A stretch of 35,226 nt of DNA from Phyllobacteriaceae bacterium. Lineage in GTDB: Bacteria; Pseudomonadota; Alphaproteobacteria; Rhizobiales; Rhizobiaceae. Positions 9,503-17,489 of the stretch are shown here, one piece after another. Position 1 is the first letter of the stretch, and the number at the start of each line of letters is the position of its first letter. Made by a program: the position numbers and the translations under genes. The notes under the pieces were generated by a model that was not told the origin of the DNA, searched no databases, and saw only the letters and a list, made by a program, of their open reading frames with translations. The stretch covers positions 1 through 35,226 of the forward strand of contig JAMLIH010000028.1 of the NCBI GenBank assembly GCA_023954255.1. The letters run 5' to 3'.

Positions 9503-11530
9503 TCAAGCCTCCCTGGTCTGATTGTTGATCAAGCGGACGGCTTGCTGCGCCACCCGTTCGGCGGTGATGCCGAAATGTTTGTAGAGATCGGTTGCGGGTG
9601 CGGACGCGCCGAATCCTTCCATGCCGATGAAAGCGCCATCAGACCCCATCCAGCGGTCCCAGCCCATGCGGGCGGCTGCCTCGATGGCGATGCGCGGGGC
9701 GTTGCCCAGAACAGCATCGCGATAGTCGGCGTCCTGCGCCTCGAACAGTTCCCAGCAGGGCATGGAGACGATGGCTGCCTTGATGCCCTTTTCAGCCAGC
9801 AGGCTGTCGGCTGCCGCCTTGGCAATCTCGACCTCAGAGCCGGTGGCGATCAGCGTCACATCGCGCCCCGCAATCGGTTCGCGCAGCACGGCCAGAGCGC
9901 CTTTTGCCGAGCGGTTTTCCGCTTCGTGCCGCTCGCGCAGCATCGGCAAACCCTGACGCGACAGGGCCAGAACGCTTGGTGTATTCGGCGTTGTCAGCGC
10001 CAGTTCCCAGCATTCGGCCGTCTCGATGATGTCGGCGGGCCGGTAGACATTGAGATTTGGCGTGGCGCGCAGCATGGCGAGGTGCTCGACCGGCTGGTGC
10101 GTCGGACCGTCTTCGCCGAGGCCGATGGAATCATGCGTCAGGACATAGATGACCTGCTGTTCCATCAGGGCCGAAAGCCGCATGGCGCCGCGGGCATAAT
10201 CCGAGAACACCAGAAACGTGCCGCCATAGGGAATGAAGCCGCCATGCAGCGCGATGCCGTTCATCACCGCTGCCATGCCATGTTCGCGGATGCCATAATG
10301 GATATAGCGGCCCTTGAAACTGCCGGGGCGGATCGCGTCCGTCTGTGAGGTCTTGGTCAGATTGGAGCCGGTCAGGTCCGCCGAGCCGCCGACAGTCAGC
10401 GGCGTCGCACCATTGATGACTTCGAGCACCATCTGCGAAGCCTGACGGGTGGCTGTCTTGGTTGCCTTTTCCACATGCTCCCTGCGGAAGGCGGCAAGAC
10501 GGCGGGAAAGCGCTGCGGGCAGGCCTTCTGCGAGGAATTTCTCCAGCCGTTTGCCGTTGCGCGACTGTGCAATACGCGCCTGCCAGGCTTCGCGGTTTTC
10601 GCGGCCACGGGCGGCGACATCACCCCAGGCGTCGTAAATGTTCTGCGGAATGACGAAGGGCTCGTGCGGCCAGCCGATGTTGAGGCGGGTGGCGGCGATT
10701 TCGTCCTTGCCCAGCGGCGCGCCATGGGTCTTGTGTGAACCCTCCAGATTGGGGGCGCCCTTGCCGATCACCGTGCGGCAGGCAATGAGCGAGGGCTTGC
10801 GGCTGCGGCGCGCCTTCCCGATTGCGTCGGCAACAGCCTCCCGGTCATGGCCATCGACGCGCTGGACATCCCAGCCGGCGGCCTTGAAGCGCATCGGCTG
10901 GTTCATCGAAGTCGACAGCGAGGTCGATCCGTCGATGGAGATTTCGTTGTCGTCCCACAGCACGATGAGTTTTTTCAGCTTCAGATGGCCTGCAAGGTCG
11001 ATCGCCTCATGGGAAATGCCTTCCTGCAGGCAACCATCGCCCGCCAGAACATAGGTGAAGTGGTCGGTCAGCTTCGTGCCGAAGCGGGCTGCCATCATCT
11101 GTTCGGCAATTGCCATGCCGACAGCGGTGGTGATCCCCTGCCCCAGCGGGCCGGTCGTCGTTTCGATGCCGAGCGCATGGCCGTATTCGGGATGACCTGC
11201 TGTCTTCGAACCCAACTGACGGAAGTTGCGCAACTGCGCGGTGTCCATATCGGCATAGCCGAGCAGATGATGCAGCGCGTAGAGCAACATCGAGCCATGG
11301 CCCGCCGACAGGATGAAACGATCCCGGTCCGCCCAGTCCGGCACGGACGGATCGATATTGATGAAACGGTTGAACAGGACGGTGACCGCATCGGCCATGC
11401 CCATCGGCATGCCCGGATGGCCTGAATTGGCAGCCTGCACGCCATCCATGGCGAGCGCGCGGATGGCATTGGCCATGTCCTCTTCGCTTGCAGGTGCGGT
11501 AACGGGTTTGGCAGCGGTTGCGATATTCAT
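9503..11530 (-). CDS. cbbT: transketolase
   Basis: TPP-dependent transfer of two-carbon ketol units in RuBP regeneration. The protein is 675 residues, normal for bacterial transketolases. Near the N-terminus are [12 protein letters not shown] and [18 protein letters not shown]. The TPP/metal motif GDGCLQEG with [10 protein letters not shown] lies near residues 165-200. The pyrimidine-binding domain carries [21 protein letters not shown] (catalytic Glu), and [20 protein letters not shown] follows. The C-terminal domain ends with the LYKHFGIT segment. The ATG at 11530 has GGAGGAG upstream. It is in the cbb operon between cbbP (24 bp gap) and cbbA. Confidence 0.97.
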   Translation of the reverse strand: MNIATAAKPVTAPASEEDMANAIRALAMDGVQAANSGHPGMPMGMADAVTVLFNRFINIDPSVPDWADRDRFILSAGHGSMLLYALHHLLGYADMDTAQLRNFRQLGSKTAGHPEYGHALGIETTTGPLGQGITTAVGMAIAEQMMAARFGTKLTDHFTYVLAGDGCLQEGISHEAIDLAGHLKLKKLIVLWDDNEISIDGSTSLSTSMNQPMRFKAAGWDVQRVDGHDREAVADAIGKARRSRKPSLIACRTVIGKGAPNLEGSHKTHGAPLGKDEIAATRLNIGWPHEPFVIPQNIYDAWGDVAARGRENREAWQARIAQSRNGKRLEKFLAEGLPAALSRRLAAFRREHVEKATKTATRQASQMVLEVINGATPLTVGGSADLTGSNLTKTSQTDAIRPGSFKGRYIHYGIREHGMAAVMNGIALHGGFIPYGGTFLVFSDYARGAMRLSALMEQQVIYVLTHDSIGLGEDGPTHQPVEHLAMLRATPNLNVYRPADIIETAECWELALTTPNTPSVLALSRQGLPMLRERHEAENRSAKGALAVLREPIAGRDVTLIATGSEVEIAKAAADSLLAEKGIKAAIVSMPCWELFEAQDADYRDAVLGNAPRIAIEAAARMGWDRWMGSDGAFIGMEGFGASAPATDLYKHFGITAERVAQQAVRLINNQTREA

Positions 11531-11554
11531 CTGTCTGTCTCCTCCTCCGCCTTG

Positions 11555-12424
11555 TCAGGACATGCGCCGCTTGCGCTCGACCAGCTTGTGGATGAGCGGG
11601 GTGAAGATGAGCTGCATGGCAAGGTCGAGCTTGTCGCCGGGAACGACGATGGAATTGGCCCGTGACATGTAGCTGTCGTGCAGCATGGACAGCAGATAGG
11701 GGAAATCGATGCCGCGCGGATTGGCGAAGCGGATGACCAGGATCGATTCTGCCGGTGTCGGGATCCAGCGTGCAATGAACGGGTTCGAGGTATCGACGAT
11801 CGGCACGCGCTGGAAGTTGATGTCGGTCAGCGAGAACTGCGGACAGATGTAGTTCACATAGTCCGGCATGCGGCGCAGGATGGTATCGGTGACCGCCTCG
11901 GTGGAGTAGCCGCGGGCTGCCTTGTCGCGATGGATTTTCTGGATCCATTCCAGATTGATGACCGGGACGACGCCGATCTTCAGGTCGCAATGCCTGGCGA
12001 GATTGACCTCGTCAGTAACAACGCAACCATGCAGTCCCTCGTAGAAAAGGACATCTGTGCCGCCGAACTCCTCCCAGCCGGTGAAGGTTCCCGGCGGCGA
12101 GCCGTAGCGCTCGGCCTCCTCGTCGTCATGAATGTAGTGACGGGTCTTGCCGGTACCCTTGCGGCCGTATTCCTCGAAGACACCCTCGAGGATCGCCAGT
12201 TCGTTGGCCTCCGCATTGAAATGGGTGAAGTCGACGCCTCTCTCCTTCTCCTCGGCAACCTTGTCCTTCATCGCCGTGCGGTCGTAGCGGTGAAACGCAT
12301 CGCCCTCGATGAAGGAGGCGGTAACGCCCTCGCGGTTGAAGATCTTCTTGAAGGTCTGCTCGACGGTGGTGGTACCGGCGCCGGACGATCCGGTGATCGA
12401 GATGATGGGAAACTTGGCTGACAT
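11555..12424 (-). CDS. cbbP: phosphoribulokinase
   Basis: ATP-dependent phosphorylation of ribulose 5-phosphate to ribulose 1,5-bisphosphate, diagnostic for the Calvin cycle. The 289-residue protein is the bacterial (class I, proteobacterial) PRK type. P-loop GSSGAGTTT is at residues 12-20. The catalytic region FIEGDAFHRYDR follows, with VDFTHFNAEANEL near residue 85 and LFYEGLHGCVV near 135. Family members of this class are generally activated by NADH; that property is not readable here. The ATG at 12424 has GGCAGGAAAATC upstream. It is 18 bp downstream of cbbF. Confidence 0.97.
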   Translation of the reverse strand: MSAKFPIISITGSSGAGTTTVEQTFKKIFNREGVTASFIEGDAFHRYDRTAMKDKVAEEKERGVDFTHFNAEANELAILEGVFEEYGRKGTGKTRHYIHDDEEAERYGSPPGTFTGWEEFGGTDVLFYEGLHGCVVTDEVNLARHCDLKIGVVPVINLEWIQKIHRDKAARGYSTEAVTDTILRRMPDYVNYICPQFSLTDINFQRVPIVDTSNPFIARWIPTPAESILVIRFANPRGIDFPYLLSMLHDSYMSRANSIVVPGDKLDLAMQLIFTPLIHKLVERKRRMS

Positions 12425-12442
12425 GATTTTCCTGCCCCGCGA

Positions 12443-13501
12443 TTACGCTCTGAAGAGGCCGCGCTTGCCGAACAGCGGCGAGCGTTCGGAGATCATTTCC
12501 GGCTCGCTGTGGTAGCGGCCGATGCGGATCACTTCCTTTTTCGAGCCGTGCACGAGCGGCGTGCGCTGATGCAGGCTTTCGGGAACGATCTCGAGAATGC
12601 GGCGAGTGGTGTCGGTGGCAGCGCCGCCGGCCTGTTCGATCAGGAAGGCGATGGGGTTTGCCTCGTAAACAAGGCGCAGGCGGCCATGGCTGTAGCCCTT
12701 GCGGCCGTCGCCTGGATAGAGAAAGACGCCGCCGCGAATGAGGATGCGGTAGGTATCGGCAACGAGCGAGGCGATCCAGCGCATGTTGAAATCGCATTCG
12801 CGAGGCCCCTCGCTGCCGGCAAGGCAATCGTCGACATAGCAGCGAACGGCCTCGTCCCAGTGGCGATAGTTGGAGGCATTGATGGCGAATTCGCGCGCCT
12901 CTTCTGGGATCGACACCGACTTGTAGGCCTGAACGAAGGAGCCGAGCCTGGTCGAGAAGACGAAGATGGCAGTGCCCTGGCCGAGCGTCAGGACAAGCGC
13001 AAGCTGCGGCCCGTAGATGAAGAAGCCCGAAGCCAACTGGCTGGTGCCCGGCTGCATGAACGTTGCAATGGGAGAAGTCGCCGGGTCACCAGCCACCGGG
13101 AGGACCGAGAAGATCGTGCCGATGGAAACGTTGGTATCGATGTTGGAGGAGCCGTCGAGCGGGTCGATGGCAATTGCCAGCTGCGCATCGGGCGAAAGCA
13201 GAACCGGGTTGTCCAGCTCCTCGGAGCCGTAAAGCGCAACCGGGCATTCGCGCATGGCGGAAAGAAACTCGTCATCGGCGGCAACATCGAGATCGCGCTG
13301 GATGTCGCCATCGGCATTGGCGCTGCCGCGCTTGCCGGCAAAGGCAGTGCCGAGCGCGCCCTGATTGATGAGGTTGCGGATCCTGACCGACGCCTTGGCA
13401 AGCCCGCCGATGACCGCTGCGATGTTGGCGCGCGCGTCCGGCGCGCCGCCATTGGCCGCCAGATAGGAATTCAGAAAGGCTTCGAGCGTTGTAGCCGACA
13501 T
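12443..13501 (-). CDS. cbbF: class I fructose-1,6-bisphosphatase
   Basis: Dephosphorylates fructose 1,6-bisphosphate (and, in many cbb operons, sedoheptulose 1,7-bisphosphate). Metal-binding motif IAIDPLDGSSNID lies near residue 115, YGSEELDNP precedes it, and RKGYSHGRLRLVYEANPIAFLIEQAGG near residues 260-285 is the substrate-binding segment. I chose ATG 13501 because a perfect GGGAGGAGG lies 6 bases upstream. A TTG at 13528 would add nine residues across that site. The resulting protein has 352 residues. It is the first gene of the cbb operon, facing cbbR across 102 bp. Confidence 0.95.
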   Translation of the reverse strand: MSATTLEAFLNSYLAANGGAPDARANIAAVIGGLAKASVRIRNLINQGALGTAFAGKRGSANADGDIQRDLDVAADDEFLSAMRECPVALYGSEELDNPVLLSPDAQLAIAIDPLDGSSNIDTNVSIGTIFSVLPVAGDPATSPIATFMQPGTSQLASGFFIYGPQLALVLTLGQGTAIFVFSTRLGSFVQAYKSVSIPEEAREFAINASNYRHWDEAVRCYVDDCLAGSEGPRECDFNMRWIASLVADTYRILIRGGVFLYPGDGRKGYSHGRLRLVYEANPIAFLIEQAGGAATDTTRRILEIVPESLHQRTPLVHGSKKEVIRIGRYHSEPEMISERSPLFGKRGLFRA

Positions 13502-13603
13502 TGCGGTCCTCCTCCCACTTGCCGGCAAGGATGCGAAAACTGAGAGATTTGTAAATTTTATTTAATTGACTAGTTAAGTAAGTTTTTCTTATCCTGCCAA
13601 TCC
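13502..13603. promoter_or_regulatory. cbbF-cbbR divergent promoter/operator region
   Basis: A 102-bp AT-rich gap between the divergent cbb operon and cbbR, in sharp contrast to the GC-rich genes on both sides. TTAA boxes at 13562-13565 and 13574-13577 form a TTAA-N8-TTAA element. Read as T-n-A halves, it is TAA-N8-TTA, of the kind described for CbbR operators. On the minus strand a TAAAAT (a possible -10) follows this element towards cbbF. LysR-type regulators normally bind in such divergent gaps, activating the operon and repressing themselves. The exact site and start point are inferred. Confidence 0.6.
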
Positions 13604-14551
13604 ATGCGCAACATCACGCTCAGACAATTACGAACGATTTCCGCCGTCTTCCGACATGGCAAGGTCAATCTCGCCGCACGCGAACTGGGCCTCACCGGAC
13701 CGGCGGTTTCCCTGCAAATTCAACAATTTGAACAGTCGGCCGGGCTGCTTCTTTTCGAGCGCACGCGCGACGGCATGGTGCCGACCGAGGCTGGCCGCGC
13801 GGCCTATGAGGCGGCCCGCGCCATCCGCAGCGAAATCAGCCATCTGGAGGATGCACTGAACGCGATCAAGGGCCTTGGCCGTGGAAAAATCCGCCTCGGC
13901 GTGGTCTCGACCGGCAAGTATTTCGCGCCGAAACTGATCGCCGGTTTCCTCAAGGAGGTGCCGGGAATCGAATTGAAGCTGTTTGTCGGCAACCGGGCGG
14001 AGACCATCGCCAAACTGAAGAACCACGAGATCGACATCGCGCTGATGGGACGCCCGCCGAAGGAAATCGACGTGCGATCACGCGTCTTCGGCGATCACCC
14101 GCTGGTCTTCATCGCGCCGGCTGGCCACAAGCTGTCGCAGGAGATCGAGATCACCAAGGAGCGGATCGCCCAGGAACAGTTCATCGTCCGAGAAAAGGGG
14201 TCCGGCACGCGCATCTCGCTGGAAATCTTCATGAGCGACGTTCCCGGCAGGCTCGACAATCTGGGAACGGAAATGGATTCCAACGAGACGATCAAGCAGG
14301 CGGTGATCGCCGGTCTGGGCGTCGCCTTCATCTCCGCCCACACCGTCGAACAGGAGGTGAAGAACGGCAGCCTGACGGTGCTCGACGTTATCGACACGCC
14401 GATCCGCCGCCAGTGGTTTTCCGTTTCGCGCGCCACGCCGGCCATTCCGCCGGCAATCGAGGCTTTCGAGGCTTTCCTGCAGGAAAAGGGCGCGCGTTAC
14501 CTGCCGCTGGTGACGAAGCCCTATCCGGCCAGCGCCTTTGACATGGCCTGA
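13604..14551 (+). CDS. cbbR: CbbR, LysR-type regulator of the Calvin operon
   Basis: A 315-residue LysR-type transcription factor. The N-terminal winged helix-turn-helix (about residues 1-60) includes ITLRQLRTISAVFRHGKVNLAARELGLTGPAVSLQIQQFE. A linker helix follows, then a periplasmic-binding-like effector domain from about residue 90 (IRLGVVSTGKYFAPKLIAGF). CbbR proteins sense Calvin metabolites such as RuBP, PEP or NADPH depending on species, which cannot be read here. It is divergent from cbbF with a 102-bp shared control region. The ATG at 13604 has only a weak ribosome site. The C-terminus and length are normal. Confidence 0.95.
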   Translation: MRNITLRQLRTISAVFRHGKVNLAARELGLTGPAVSLQIQQFEQSAGLLLFERTRDGMVPTEAGRAAYEAARAIRSEISHLEDALNAIKGLGRGKIRLGVVSTGKYFAPKLIAGFLKEVPGIELKLFVGNRAETIAKLKNHEIDIALMGRPPKEIDVRSRVFGDHPLVFIAPAGHKLSQEIEITKERIAQEQFIVREKGSGTRISLEIFMSDVPGRLDNLGTEMDSNETIKQAVIAGLGVAFISAHTVEQEVKNGSLTVLDVIDTPIRRQWFSVSRATPAIPPAIEAFEAFLQEKGARYLPLVTKPYPASAFDMA

Positions 14552-14631
14552 AGCGCTTTGCGGAGGGCCCGCAGGACCGCGCGCAAAACACGCTGGACAG
14601 GCCCTGCCATTCTGGCTATCAGCGGCGCAGT

Positions 14632-14707
14632 GCCCTTGTAGCTCAGCTGGTAGAGCAGCTGATTTGTAATCAGCGGGTCGGCGGTTCGAGTCCGTCCGGG
14701 GGCACCA
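14632..14707 (+). tRNA. tRNA-Thr (anticodon UGU)
   Basis: A 76-nt cloverleaf. The acceptor arm GCCCTTG pairs with CGGGGGC (with G-T pairs), the D arm is GCTCAGCTGGTAGAGC, and the anticodon stem GCTGA/TCAGC holds the loop TTTGTAA, giving anticodon TGT. The T arm contains GGTTCGAGTCC, and the 3' CCA is encoded. It follows cbbR by 80 bp. It is the first of three tRNAs whose order matches thrU-tyrU-glyT of E. coli. Confidence 0.96.
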
Positions 14708-14759
14708 TTTTCCGGAAAATCATTTCTTGTGCAAAGCGGCCGCGAGCGGGAGCAACCTG

Positions 14760-14770
14760 CCCCCCCCCCG
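14760..14770. repeat. run of 11 C
   Basis: A homopolymer of eleven cytosines directly followed by GGGG, in the gap between tRNA-Thr and the secreted Asn-rich protein gene, about 206 bp before its start codon. Nothing else in the window has such a long single-base run of G or C. It could vary in length by slippage, or reflect sequencing uncertainty. Confidence 0.9.
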
Positions 14771-14808
14771 GGGCGCAAATAACCCGTTTGGCGCTCTCCC
14801 TTTCCCAT

Positions 14809-14836
14809 TAACCATGTTTCTTGAAACAGGGTTAAC
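14809..14836. repeat. 28-bp near-palindrome with TTAACC arms
   Basis: Arms TTAACCATGTTTC and GAAACAGGGTTAA are complementary at 12 of 13 positions around a central TT. The sequence TTAACCAT recurs just after it at 14833. It lies in the 268-bp gap between tRNA-Thr and the Asn-rich protein gene, about 140 bp before that gene. It could be a protein-binding dyad or a hairpin in RNA. No T-run follows, so it is not a standard terminator. Confidence 0.75.
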
Positions 14837-14975
14837 CATGGCTGCTTTGCCCCCTCCAAGGCTTGCCCCTTCCCCTCATGGCTCCTAGGTTGGTGGCGGA
14901 TGCGGATCCATCGAGACAGGGCTGGTTGCCAGGCCCCGTCCCCAGAGTGCCCGAAAGGGCCCGAGAGGTTGAGCG

Positions 14976-15935
14976 ATGCCCCGCACCCTGTTTCCGTTCC
15001 GCGTATCCTTCCGCGGGTTTTCAAAACCGCTGACCGGCCTTGCCGCAGTGGCCGGCCTGTTTGCCGCCGCACTGGCGGTTCAGGGCGAAAACGCCCATGC
15101 CGGCAACAGCCTGTTGCTGCAGCATGTCGCCGGAGACATGAAGGGTGGCATGAAATCAGGCAGGACCGGCGGGATGCGAGAACTGCGCCCCCGCAAGGGC
15201 GAGTACAATGGCAGTGGCAACTCCGGAAGCCGGCACGGCTCCTCCGGCATGGCAAGCCATGACGGTTCGAAGTACGACAGTTCGAAGTACGACAGTGCGA
15301 AATACGATGGCGGCTATGACGACGGCAGCCGCTACCGCAAGCGCGACGGGCTGCACAACAGCAACAACAACTTCAACAACAATGTGAATACCAACCGGAA
15401 CGTCAACACGAACCGGAACGTCAATCGCAATGTCAACGTGAACACCAACAACAATACCGCCGTCGCCAGCAACAACGTCACCATCGAGAACAACATCCTG
15501 CTCGGCGAGCGCCGCAGCGGCGTGCGCTATGTGGGCGGCGGCAAGCACCAGTCCGTGCGCTATTCCGGCGGCCTGCGCCGCGTCAGCAGCACGCACACCG
15601 TTTCCTCCCGCCGCATGACCAAGTCGAAGGTGGGCCGTTACCGGCTCGGCGGCAGCACGGTCATGCATGGAAGGCGCGGCGGTGGCGGCGGCTTCAACAA
15701 CAGCGGCATGATCGTCGTATCGATCAACAACCATTCCAACAATAGCGGCATGTCGGAAGTTGCCGGCAGCAGCGTATCGCAGACGAACGTTTCCGATTGC
15801 GCCTACGGCACCTATTGCACCATCAATCTCGGCGGGCCGAAGATCATCACCTACAACGATGTCGCCGATATCCAGGATGGCGAGTTCACTTCGGGAGATA
15901 CCGTTCCCGAGGACGATCTGCGTTACGCCAAGTAA
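14976..15935 (+). CDS. secreted Asn/Gly-rich low-complexity protein, function unknown
   Basis: A 319-residue protein I do not recognise. The N-terminus has a basic start, then a hydrophobic core GLAAVAGLFAAALAV and a plausible signal peptidase I site at AHA-G (about residue 42), so it is probably exported. Mature features in order: a Gly/Lys/Arg segment; three tandem S-K-Y-D-type repeats (about residues 97-112); a Tyr/Asp stretch; a strongly Asn-rich block with N-V-N-T-N-R repeats (about residues 125-165); an Arg/Ser/Gly basic region; a polyglycine-Asn segment; and a more ordinary C-terminal 50 residues containing a C-x5-C pair (CAYGTYC). GAGAGG precedes the ATG. A hairpin terminator follows. 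It is flanked by tRNA-Thr and convergent rlmB. The composition suggests a surface or matrix protein, but this is inference. Confidence 0.8.
   Translation: MPRTLFPFRVSFRGFSKPLTGLAAVAGLFAAALAVQGENAHAGNSLLLQHVAGDMKGGMKSGRTGGMRELRPRKGEYNGSGNSGSRHGSSGMASHDGSKYDSSKYDSAKYDGGYDDGSRYRKRDGLHNSNNNFNNNVNTNRNVNTNRNVNRNVNVNTNNNTAVASNNVTIENNILLGERRSGVRYVGGGKHQSVRYSGGLRRVSSTHTVSSRRMTKSKVGRYRLGGSTVMHGRRGGGGGFNNSGMIVVSINNHSNNSGMSEVAGSSVSQTNVSDCAYGTYCTINLGGPKIITYNDVADIQDGEFTSGDTVPEDDLRYAK
15267..15311 (+). repeat. three tandem 15-bp repeats coding S-K-Y-D units
   Basis: Three adjacent 15-bp units (TTCGAAGTACGACAG, the same again, then a diverged TGCGAAATACGATGG) inside the Asn-rich protein gene. They encode the tandem peptide SKYDS-SKYDS-AKYDG. 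The first two copies are identical at the DNA level, suggesting recent duplication. Confidence 0.9.
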
Positions 15936-15960
15936 CCGGCGCTTGCCGACGAAATATCCA

Positions 15961-15994
15961 CCCCGCCTGACGCGAATGCGCCGGGCGGGGTTTT
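15961..15994 (+). terminator. rho-independent terminator after the Asn-rich protein gene
   Basis: CCCCGCC at 15961-15967 pairs with GGCGGGG at 15984-15990, followed by TTTT and a T-rich tail. It sits 26 bp after the stop codon of the Asn-rich gene and between two convergent genes. It could also help stop rlmB transcription read in the other direction. Confidence 0.75.
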
Positions 15995-16067
15995 CATTTC
16001 GATTCCGCCTACTGTCGTAACCCTCACGGACGCAAGAGAAATTCCATTTCGCAGCAGGTGGGCAGAT

Positions 16068-16982
16068 TCAGCGGCGGCCGATTTTGCTGCGGGCGATGTA
16101 GAGCGCCAGAATGGCGGCGTTCGACACGTTGAGCGACTTGATCTCGCCGGGCATGTCGACCCTCGCCAGCGCAGCACAGGTCTCCCGTGTCTTCTGGCGC
16201 AACCCCTTGCCCTCCGAACCCAGTACGAGCGCGACCCGGCTGCCCGCCTCGATCGTGTTTTCCAGGCTTTGCGGCCCCTCGCTGTCGAGGCCGATGGTGG
16301 CAAAGCCGAGCCCGGCAAGCGTTTCCAGCGTTTCGGCGAGGTTGCGCACCTCGATATGGTCAACGAGATCAAGCGCGCCGGAGGCCGATTTCGCCAGCAC
16401 GCCGGTCTCGGCCGGCGAATGGCGCGAGGTGGTAATCAGCGCGCCCGCGCCCATCGCCACGGCAGAGCGCATGATGGCGCCGACATTGTGGGGATCGGTA
16501 ACCTGGTCGAGCACCAGCAACAGGTCGCTTTCGGCCAGTTCTTCCAGCGCGCGCGGCTGCAACGGCTCGACAGCCAGTACGCAGCCCTGATGGACGGCAT
16601 CGGAGCCGACCAGACGGTCGAGCGCTTTCGGCTGCGCCTCGCGGATTTCAACTTCATCCGGCATGCGGCCTTCCAGATCGAGCCGCTGCAGGGCATTGGC
16701 GGTAACATGCAGCACGGATTTGCGGCGCGCCGGGTTGAGCAATGCGTGGCGTACCGGATGCAGGCCGTAGACATAATAGGCGGCAGGGTCTTCCCGCTCG
16801 ATGGGAGCCCTTCCCCTGCCGCCGAAACCCTGCCCGCCGCCTGCGGCTTTTCCATATGGCTTGCCCGGCTGCTGCAGGCGTGCGGCATCCCTGCGCTTGC
16901 GGCGCTGCTCGGCGTGATGGCGGTCATGGGCCTCGCTCATCTGCCTGCGCGGCGGCCCGTCCGGTGGAGATTTGTCGCTCAT
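16068..16982 (-). CDS. rlmB: 23S rRNA (guanosine-2'-O-)-methyltransferase RlmB / TrmH family
   Basis: SAM-dependent SPOUT-class RNA 2'-O-methyltransferase, 304 residues; RlmB modifies G2251 of 23S rRNA. A basic N-terminal extension of about 55 residues is followed by the substrate-binding domain beginning YYVYGLHPVRHALLNPARRK. The SPOUT motifs are present: motif 1 DPHNVGAIMRSA (about residue 165), motif 2 VLGSEGKGLR (about 255), motif 3 SLNVSNAAILALY (about 285). It lies between tRNA-Thr and tRNA-Tyr on the opposite strand. The ATG at 16982 has GGCGGGG upstream. The exact target nucleotide within the TrmH family is assumed from the RlmB-like architecture. Confidence 0.93.
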   Translation of the reverse strand: MSDKSPPDGPPRRQMSEAHDRHHAEQRRKRRDAARLQQPGKPYGKAAGGGQGFGGRGRAPIEREDPAAYYVYGLHPVRHALLNPARRKSVLHVTANALQRLDLEGRMPDEVEIREAQPKALDRLVGSDAVHQGCVLAVEPLQPRALEELAESDLLLVLDQVTDPHNVGAIMRSAVAMGAGALITTSRHSPAETGVLAKSASGALDLVDHIEVRNLAETLETLAGLGFATIGLDSEGPQSLENTIEAGSRVALVLGSEGKGLRQKTRETCAALARVDMPGEIKSLNVSNAAILALYIARSKIGRR

Positions 16983-17148
16983 GAACCCCGCCTATCGGCG
17001 CCGCGCAAGCCGGTCAAGAACAAAGCGGCGGCGGTCTCCGGCAAGGCACCCTACAACGGCAAATAAAAACATGCCGTCTGCGCCTTCCCCTTGTTGACAG
17101 GGGCAGGTCATGGCGGCATAACCCACGCGGCCCGACGGAAGCCGAAAC

Positions 17149-17233
17149 GGGGGAATGTCCCGAGCGGCAAAGGGGGCGGACTGTAAATCCGCTGCGTAAT
17201 GCTTCGTAGGTTCGAGTCCTACTTCCCCCACCA
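17149..17233 (+). tRNA. tRNA-Tyr (anticodon GUA)
   Basis: An 85-nt class II tRNA with a long variable arm. The acceptor GGGGGAA pairs with TTCCCCC. The anticodon stem GCGGA/TCCGC holds loop CTGTAAA, giving GTA. The T arm has GGTTCGAGTCC, and CCA is encoded. It lies 76 bp before tRNA-Gly and was probably co-transcribed with it. Confidence 0.97.
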
Positions 17234-17309
17234 TTCCGGTTACAGCCAGCATGCCTCGCATCTGGCCCTTGGTGGAAGTGCCTGCCCAGGAGATTGCTTG
17301 GCAGAACCT

Positions 17310-17383
17310 GCGGGTATAGCTCAATGGTAGAGCAGCAGCCTTCCAAGCTGAATATGCGGGTTCGATTCCCGCTACCCGCTCCA
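17310..17383 (+). tRNA. tRNA-Gly (anticodon UCC)
   Basis: A 74-nt cloverleaf. Acceptor GCGGGTA pairs with TACCCGC, the D arm is GCTCAATGGTAGAGC, the anticodon loop CTTCCAA gives TCC, the T arm has GGTTCGATTCC, and the 3' end is TCCA with CCA encoded. Immediately downstream the sequence changes character: no tuf gene follows, only a decayed urt locus in the opposite direction. Confidence 0.97.
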
Positions 17384-17489
17384 GACACCATATCCTGATT
17401 ACAGGCGGCGCTCTCAGGGCCGAGATGATCGGACCAGAATGCGCATGCGGCCAGCGCGTGGGCCAGCGATTCCGTGCATAAGACCATCT

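Noticed and set aside
6428-10348. Very long open frame (about 1,300 codons) on the plus strand opposite cbbS, cbbL, cbbA and cbbT
   Set aside because: Same antisense effect; all five minus-strand genes beneath it are unmistakable and the frame has no ribosome site or family motifs.
14521-15255. Minus-strand frame containing GAPGRTRTADPLITNQLLYQLSYKG
   Set aside because: This is the well-known artefact of translating the complement of a tRNA (here tRNA-Thr); it also runs antisense to the Asn-rich gene.
15349-15470. Asn-codon repeats considered as a CRISPR-like or satellite array
   Set aside because: Units are short, irregular and in frame with a coding sequence; there are no regular repeats with unique spacers.
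15156-15734. Val/Ala-rich minus-strand frame opposite the Asn-rich gene
   Set aside because: It is created by the Asn codon repeats read backwards; the plus-strand frame has a signal peptide, ribosome site and terminator.
17014-17487. Minus-strand frames across the tRNA-Tyr and tRNA-Gly genes
   Set aside because: They are translations of tRNA complements (GSGNRTRIFSLEGCCSTIELYP and similar) and not proteins.
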